Made by a program: the position numbers and the translations under genes. A DNA stretch of 64,000 bases from Neocallimastix lanati (nom. inval.) (lineage: Eukaryota; Neocallimastigomycota; Neocallimastigomycetes; Neocallimastigales; Neocallimastigaceae), in assembly GCA_016946835.1 (NCBI GenBank), contig JACVTC010000210.1, positions 1-64,000 on the forward strand, read 5' to 3'. Within the stretch, counting starts at the first letter, position 1. The number at the start of each line of letters is the position of its first letter. The notes beneath the pieces were generated by a model, which had not been told where the DNA came from, searched no databases, and saw nothing but the letters and a program-made list of their open reading frames with translations. Below, piece by piece: positions 58,290-64,000 of the stretch.

Positions 58290-59452
58290 ATTCCCTCAGA
58301 AACCACACACCTTAGGTTCTATCATTGGGATCAATGAGAGAGGAATAGATTTATTAATAAGAAATCGAAAGTACAAATTTAACTTGACATTTAAATTACT
58401 GTTTAATTTGGATTGTATAGGTTTCAGTGATAAAGATTTATCAAAAGGAATACCAAGATAAGTATAGTTGTCAGTTTTAGGTAATTTGTTACTACCAATA
58501 AAGAAAGATGGATCTTCATAATTTATCAGTTTAACAAAGTTAATCGGTTTTACAACAAGAGTAGCACACTTATTAATTCCAAAAGTCATTTCATTTTTAA
58601 TAGCCCATTCATGAACTTTTTTCAAAATTTTCTTAAAAGCTTGTTTAGATGGAGTAACTAAAACAATACCATCCGCAAAAAGTCCACCACAACAATACTG
58701 AGAATCTAAATATACACCATACTTATCACAATTATCCAGCATATCATTAATGAACAAATTGAATAAAATAGGAGATAGAGGGCATCCTTGTCTAACACCA
58801 CGATTAATCGAAAATTCTTCTGAGAGATTACCATTAAAAAAAAGCACGAGCTTTAGAGGATAGATAAAGATTCTTTAAAAATAGATGGCATTTATCTCTA
58901 ATTCCTAAGTTATATAATTTGGTCAAAATATTAAAGAGAGGTACTGAATCATAAGCTTTTTTTAAGATCGAGAAAAGCAAGATAAGTAAATTTTCCTTGA
59001 AATTTTCTTCTTTGACATATCTCTCTAATTGAAATATATAAACTTATACATTCTTCTTTATTTCTAAATCCAAATTGTTCAGGTCTAACAAATTTATGTT
59101 CAAGGGCATATTTATCAATTCTATTAGTAACAATCTTTGAAATAATTTTTAAGCCAACATTAATAAGAGATATACCACGATAATTATTACAATTCGAAAG
59201 ATCTCCTTTTTTTGGAATTGATATTATAGAAGCCGAATTTCATTCTTCAGGGAAATCACCATCCCAAATTTTGTTAAATAATGAAAGTAAACATTTAGCA
59301 CAATCAGGGTCGTCATCAACTGAAGAATCAATTTGATTATCGGATAAATTAGATTTACTAAAGAAGGCTTTAAAAAATTCAATCGGAATACCATCGGGTC
59401 CAGGAGCTTTATTATTTTTCATATCAAGCACAGTGTTTTGAATTTCTTCCAT
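58290..59452 (-). pseudogene. LINE reverse transcriptase fragment with stop and frameshifts
   Basis: Begins at MEEIQNTVLDMKNNKAPGPD, the usual RT entry block, and ends after NYTYLGIPFD and a short thumb. A TGA at 59238-59240 stands where LINEs have Trp (WNSASI...PKKGD). Frameshifts occur in homopolymers near 58960 (after AFLDL) and near 58847. GVRQGCPLSPILFN is intact, but the catalytic box reads FADG instead of FADD, so the polymerase is dead regardless of frame. It contains exactly the portion missing from the copy at 55806-57753, but lies on its 5' side. Confidence 0.8.
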
Positions 59453-59471
59453 AGTAAAAAAAAAAAAAAGA

Positions 59472-59513
<42 letters not shown>

Positions 59514-59733
59514 TAATATAATAAAATAAAAATAAAGGAGAAAGTAAATTCCCTTTAAATAGTATATAAAAAAATATTGGTGTTGAATATATGAAAACTT
59601 GAAATATATAATTGTTCTTGATGATTTAATAGATTTAGATTTTGTAAATAATCTTCTTAAATGGAATAGGAATTTTGGAATTTGAAAGAAATTTACTAAA
59701 AGAAAAGAAAGCTTTAGTAACTGTTAAGTAATT

Positions 59734-59735
<2 letters not shown>
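59453..59735. other. No gene; A/T-tracts 5' of the RT fragment
   Basis: Adjacent A (59457-59469) and T (59479-59505) runs, then AT-rich sequence. Confidence 0.5.
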
Positions 59736-59777
<42 letters not shown>

Positions 59778-60545
59778 GGCAGCAAACTTGTTTCATCTTT
59801 ATTAATTAAATATTTGATAAAATACATGTAATAAAATAATAAAAAAAAAAAAGATAAAAAAATAAACAAAAAATAAAACACAAAATAAAAATAAAATAAT
59901 GGTATAATATATTCTAGTTTCATTTAATTAATATTTGTAAGACTTCACAAGGGCATTATTATACTGAAGTATAATAATTAACTTTGACTTCGCAATGTTA
60001 ATCATAATTTTAAGATACAAAATTATGATCTTCATTGGTTGCGCTAGCCCTGCTGGCCTGTCTTACTGTTTCTTCAGCATTGACGCTCTTGGTAGTAGTA
60101 GTACGATTCGATTTGAACCTATTGAACAAAGACCATTGCTGGCCAATAGCAATAGGTATAATCGATTGGAGAAGTGCCGCAGTAACCACTAAGAACGGAG
60201 TATCAGAATAAGCACCTGATTTCATCTGGCACTTAAATAGATCCTTCCATTCCCTTGTACTGTTATTAATACTTCGACCTCCAAGAAGGAAATTAAACAC
60301 TTTTTCACACACACTAGAATCAATATACACATTATTTTCAATACTATTACTAACATCACTAAAAATACTATTACTAATATTATTATTACTATTATAACTA
60401 TTACTATTATTACTATTACTATTATCATTATTACTATTAACAATATCATTTGTTAGGTTGCCACGGTAAAAAGCATTATATAAAAATAAAATTTTATCAT
60501 TAATGTTAAGTAATTTAATATACCTTATTAATGTATTTTTTCATT
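59736..60545 (-). pseudogene. LINE ORF2 C-terminus with Asn/Ser tract, 3' UTR and poly(A)
   Basis: Minus strand: LIRYIKLL...LFLYNAFYRG, then an Asn/Ser tract encoded by (aataat/agtaat)n, then VFNFLLGGRSI, EWKDLFKCQMKSGAYSDTPF, IIPIAIGQQWSLFNRFKSNR and SVNAEETVRQASRAS, with the stop at 60010. This is the region after the zinc motif in ORF2. The 3' UTR of about 270 bp carries AATAAA near 59807 and ends in 39 A (T run 59736-59774). Readable in one frame, 5'-truncated. Its 5' edge lies only a few bases from the poly(A) of the next LINE copy. Confidence 0.7.
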
Positions 60546-60548
60546 TTA

Positions 60549-60551
<3 letters not shown>

Positions 60552-60583
<32 letters not shown>

Positions 60584-61280
60584 CTAGGAATAAACTTTAT
60601 TTAATAATATTTTTTTTTTTTTAAAAAAATACATGAAGTTTAAATACATGAAATTTTTTTTTTTTTTATTAATATTAAAAAACTACGTTATGAGATTCGA
60701 GGACGAAAAGGCCTCTAACTCTTCCCATTCATCGAAGATAACTCCATGTGGATGAAAATTATCATTCGAATCTGTATCAGAATTTCTTCTTTGCCTTATC
60801 GTTACGACGTCGACGCTCTTGACAACGGTAGGTCTAACACTATACAAATCGATCATGGTGTAAAAATCACCAATCACAATAGGCATAACGTTAGTAAGGA
60901 ATTCCGCAAGCCCTACAAAATATGAAATCGGGAAAGAAGGCTCGTTCGAAGGTGATTGAAAAATATTATTAATATATCGCCTTCTTTCCCCCGAGCCGAT
61001 CTTTAAGATTTCAAATACTGCATTTCCGCCAAGAAGGAGACACAGCACGTAAAAATTTGAAAGATAGAAGGTAGGATTACTATTATAAAGAAATTTTGAT
61101 ACTTCCCCTCGTACTACTAAACTGGCACATTAATTGATACCAAATTGCATTTCATTATTTCTAGTACATTTACTGGCAAACTTTAACAATTTCTTAAGTT
61201 GGGATCTTGTTGGAGCACATATTACAATGTCATCTGCAAAAAGACCTCCACAACAACGTTTTTTACCAATAGTAACGCCA
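60552..61280 (-). pseudogene. Internally deleted LINE: RT palm piece joined to the ORF2 C-terminus, 3' UTR and poly(A)
   Basis: Minus strand from 61280: RCCGGLFADDIVICAPTRSQ with an intact FADD box, then FGIN followed by an in-frame TAA where Lys is expected, then CASLVVRGEVSKFLYNSNPT. Without thumb or zinc motif it continues directly into VLCLLLGGNAVFEILKIGS, FPISYFVGLAEFLTNVMP and RPTVVKSVDVV, ending at 60683. The 3' UTR has AATAAA about 15 bases before a poly(A) tail (T run 60552-60580). The deletion keeps the frame. Confidence 0.7.
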
Positions 61281-61371
61281 TATTATAAAAGTAATTTCTT
61301 AAACAATAAGACAAATTTCAATTTGTAAAAATACAAAAAAAAAAAAAAAAAAAAAAAATGAATAATAATAA

Positions 61372-61414
<43 letters not shown>

Positions 61415-61940
61415 AATATTTCTTTATTATCTTTATATTTTACACAAATATATTAATTATAGATTTTAAATAATTATTCTTTCAATTATTATTATTTTTA
61501 ATTGCGTTAAATATATTTTTATTTAATAAATTACACCATTAAATATAAACAAATTTAAATATATTTAATGATTAAATGCATTATAAATAATTATGATTAA
61601 CATTATTATATTATGCATGAAATTTTAATATAATACATAAAAAAAAATTAATTCAACAAAATTGTTATTAGTATTTTTTAACTAATCAATATATAAAATA
61701 ATAAATATGATATAATTTATTATCATAATTATTCATTTTCTATTACTATTTATCATTTATTTTTTCTAATGTATTTTTTTTTTTTTTTTTTTTTAAATTT
61801 TTTTATACTTTCGTTTATGATTATTAAACTTCCTTAAATTTAAAGTGATATTATTTGTTCTTTCTTATTTTCATTTTTTTTTTTTTTTAATTTTTATCAT
61901 TTCTCATGGAAAAAAAAAAATTAATAAAGATTTACTTCGC
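61281..61940. other. No gene; 3' flank of metacaspase 4
   Basis: A run near 61335-61357, (AAAT)n at 61369-61415, T-tracts at 61778-61794. Confidence 0.55.
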
Positions 61941-63143
61941 TTATAAAATGAATTGACTGTTCATGTTCATTGGATGAGATGAAGAAAGTTGTGGAATTTG
62001 AGAGAAACGCTTTTCCTTCATAATTTGTCTGATTTGAGTTAATAATTGAGAGTAAGATAAGTTTTGGTTTTGATTTAAAACAGTAATAAGAGCGTAAGAC
62101 ATAGCACCAGTAGCAACATTGTTTATACTAGCATCAGCAGAAGTTTGGTTATCTCTACAACCAGATAATTGAATAACATCAGCATCATGTTGTCTCTTTT
62201 CAATTATAGCTTGTTGATTAGTATTATTAGCATGAGCGCTAAGAGATCCATCAAAAATACTCATAAGAGCTTCAGCAATACCAGCTGGGTTACCTTGAAT
62301 AAGACTGCCAACAACGTTAATAGCCTTCTTGAAAATTTCCTTACGAACATCATTTTCAATAACTTCAACGTTACCATCACATTGATAAGTGTATGGAAGA
62401 TCCATAACTGTACCAGAGTGGCAAGAATCAAAAACAGCTGTTAATCTACAACCCTTTGGTAATGGCTTAACTAAATTTGCATAAATAACATCATCAACAA
62501 TTTGACCAGAACTAGTGTAATCTAATGGTAAAATAGTTTCATCGAAACCATCAATTTCATCAGTTTCAGAATCCTTAGCTGTACCACCGTGACCACTGTA
62601 ATGGAAGAATAAAGAATCTCCTGGCTTAGCACCATCAGTAAGCCATCTCATGGCATTAATAATGTTATCATAAGTTGGCTTCTTACTTTGATCTTGTTGA
62701 TCATCAGTTAAATATAAACAGTTTTGGAAGCCAAATCTTTGACAAACTAATTGAGAAACGTTTTTAACATCATTAATACAACCTCTAAGTTCAGCATTAG
62801 TACCAAAGTAGTTAATACCAATGAAAAGAGCCTTTCTGTTACCATTACACTCGGAAAGAGTGAAACCATTACCATCTCTATCATTGTAAAATTTTTCAGT
62901 ATCTTGGGTCCATAAATTTTGCTTCTTAATTTGTTCATGAATGCTTCTGGTAAATTCAGATGCACTGTTAGCGGTATTGATCTTAACTCTGTATCTCTTG
63001 TTTTGACCTTGAATGTTTTGGATGGTTTGAACACCTTGTTGGATTACATTACCAATACCACCATTTTCTTCAACTTTTTGTTGAACTTGTTGAATACCTT
63101 GTTGAATACCTTGCTTTAATGCTTGATTCTTTAAAAAGTTCAT
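61941..63143 (-). CDS. Type I metacaspase (copy 4), Gln-rich prodomain
   Basis: Single exon. I take the ATG at 63141-63143 (MNFLKNQALK), giving 400 residues; seven more codons are open upstream but have no ATG. The prodomain (1-50) is Gln/Ile/Gly-rich (QGIQQGIQQVQQ) like copy 1. Core: RKALFIGINY (about 103), H185 in HYSGHGG, C241 in DSCHSG, ending HPMNMNSQFIL. The region after the Cys (INVVGSLIQGNPAGIAEALM) departs from the other three, so this is the most diverged copy. It is separated from copy 3 by 11 kb that includes the LINE cluster. Confidence 0.95.
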   Translation of the reverse strand: MNFLKNQALKQGIQQGIQQVQQKVEENGGIGNVIQQGVQTIQNIQGQNKRYRVKINTANSASEFTRSIHEQIKKQNLWTQDTEKFYNDRDGNGFTLSECNGNRKALFIGINYFGTNAELRGCINDVKNVSQLVCQRFGFQNCLYLTDDQQDQSKKPTYDNIINAMRWLTDGAKPGDSLFFHYSGHGGTAKDSETDEIDGFDETILPLDYTSSGQIVDDVIYANLVKPLPKGCRLTAVFDSCHSGTVMDLPYTYQCDGNVEVIENDVRKEIFKKAINVVGSLIQGNPAGIAEALMSIFDGSLSAHANNTNQQAIIEKRQHDADVIQLSGCRDNQTSADASINNVATGAMSYALITVLNQNQNLSYSQLLTQIRQIMKEKRFSQIPQLSSSHPMNMNSQFIL

Positions 63144-63476
63144 TTTTTCTATAAATAATATCAATAATATTAAATATTCAAATTAGTATATAATTAAGTA
63201 CATTTTATTTTTCATTTTTATAATAAGAATAATTTTATTTAATTTAAATTCAACAAAATTTTACTATTTATTAAATGCATATTAATATTTTGATATATCT
63301 CTAACATTTTTCTTTTAATATTAAATATATATTATCTCTAATTCTTCTGTATTTACAAATAAAATAAAAATAAAAAAAAAACGACAAAAAAAAAAATATA
63401 TATATATATATAATAATTTCATATTTATTATTTATCAATTTCAATTTTGTTCATAATTTTATTACTATTATGTTCT

Positions 63477-63510
<34 letters not shown>

Positions 63511-64000
63511 GTACTATACTATTTATTTTTCTATTTTATTTATCTATTTTCGATTTTATTTATGCCTTAGACATAATTTTATAATTTATCTATTTTAATA
63601 TTAACCTTTCAATTAGATATGATAAAGTTCAAATAAAAAAAGAATTTCACTTTTATTATTTTATAAAAAAGAAAAAAGTATAATTATAAGGAAATTGACT
63701 GACTTTTATACAATTTCTTAATTTATTATCAAATCAACAAATACTTTTACTTTTCCTTCTTTTTTTTTTTTTTTTTTTTTTCTATTCATTGATTTATTAA
63801 TTAATTGTAACTTCCAATAATACCTTTTATTATTTCATTATATGATATGATTATTAATTCGTATTTAATAATTAGTTATTACTATATACTATATTAATAA
63901 TATATTATTTTAAACTTATCTATTAATTATATATATTGTATGGCACTGTTTAATTATTTTATTATTTATTAATGATGAATGAAATTATACATCAATCACA
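63144..64000. other. No gene; upstream flank of metacaspase 4
   Basis: T runs at 63484-63510 and 63761-63781, otherwise AT-rich. No ORF. Confidence 0.55.

Noticed and set aside
60683-61128. Interpreted at first as a multi-pass membrane protein family repeated in the region
   Set aside because: The segment continues in frame from LINE RT (KCASLVVRGE) and has LINE 3' UTR and poly(A); it is the LINE ORF2 C-terminus.

Overview
The window is an extremely A+T-rich eukaryotic segment full of homopolymer runs, (TTA)n and (TTTA)n arrays and short GT-AG introns. The combination of SWEET sugar transporters, an array of type I metacaspases with Gln- or Gly-rich prodomains, a chromodomain Ty3 retrotransposon, Ty1/copia relatives, a MULE DNA transposon and APE-type LINEs fits a fungus. 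An anaerobic gut fungus (Neocallimastigomycota) is my best guess. That assignment is inference from gene content and base composition (about 0.7); no ribosomal or mitochondrial marker is present.

Layout. 1-3213: decayed minus-strand Ty3/gypsy element (protease, gag, leader repeats). 3214-10321: complete 7.1 kb Ty3/gypsy chromovirus with 771-bp LTRs, a 5-bp target duplication and an apparent self-priming site of the Tf1 kind. 11.8-13.4 kb: truncated minus-strand copia element (gag and protease only) whose leader looks like a half-tRNA-Lys primer site. 13.6-17.6 kb: a 4.0 kb MULE with 9-bp target duplication that split the copia LTR and carries a large AT satellite. 18-20.8 kb: solo LTR, copia RNase H remnant and a tiny TPRT insertion. 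21.8-29.1 kb: the first block of host genes, namely proteasome subunit alpha-2 (+) and two SWEET transporters (-), with an inverted retroelement pair and a 300-bp TTA array between the SWEETs. 29.1-38.6 kb: decayed repeats, solo LTRs, a 1.4 kb non-autonomous LTR element and a MULE-related MITE. 38.9-40.3 kb: a LINE remnant with a nested SINE-like insertion. 41-63 kb: four minus-strand metacaspase genes, with a cluster of LINE fragments between the third and fourth.

How the genes relate. The SWEETs move sugars across membranes and the metacaspases are Arg/Lys-specific cysteine peptidases; the alpha-2 subunit belongs to the 20S proteasome. They do not form one pathway. The stronger story is duplication: two SWEETs that differ by an intron creating a 15-nt microexon, four metacaspases with nearly constant catalytic cores and two unlike prodomain types, and mobile elements showing several priming and insertion mechanisms side by side. 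All functional calls rest on motif reading by eye; no alignments or searches were run.
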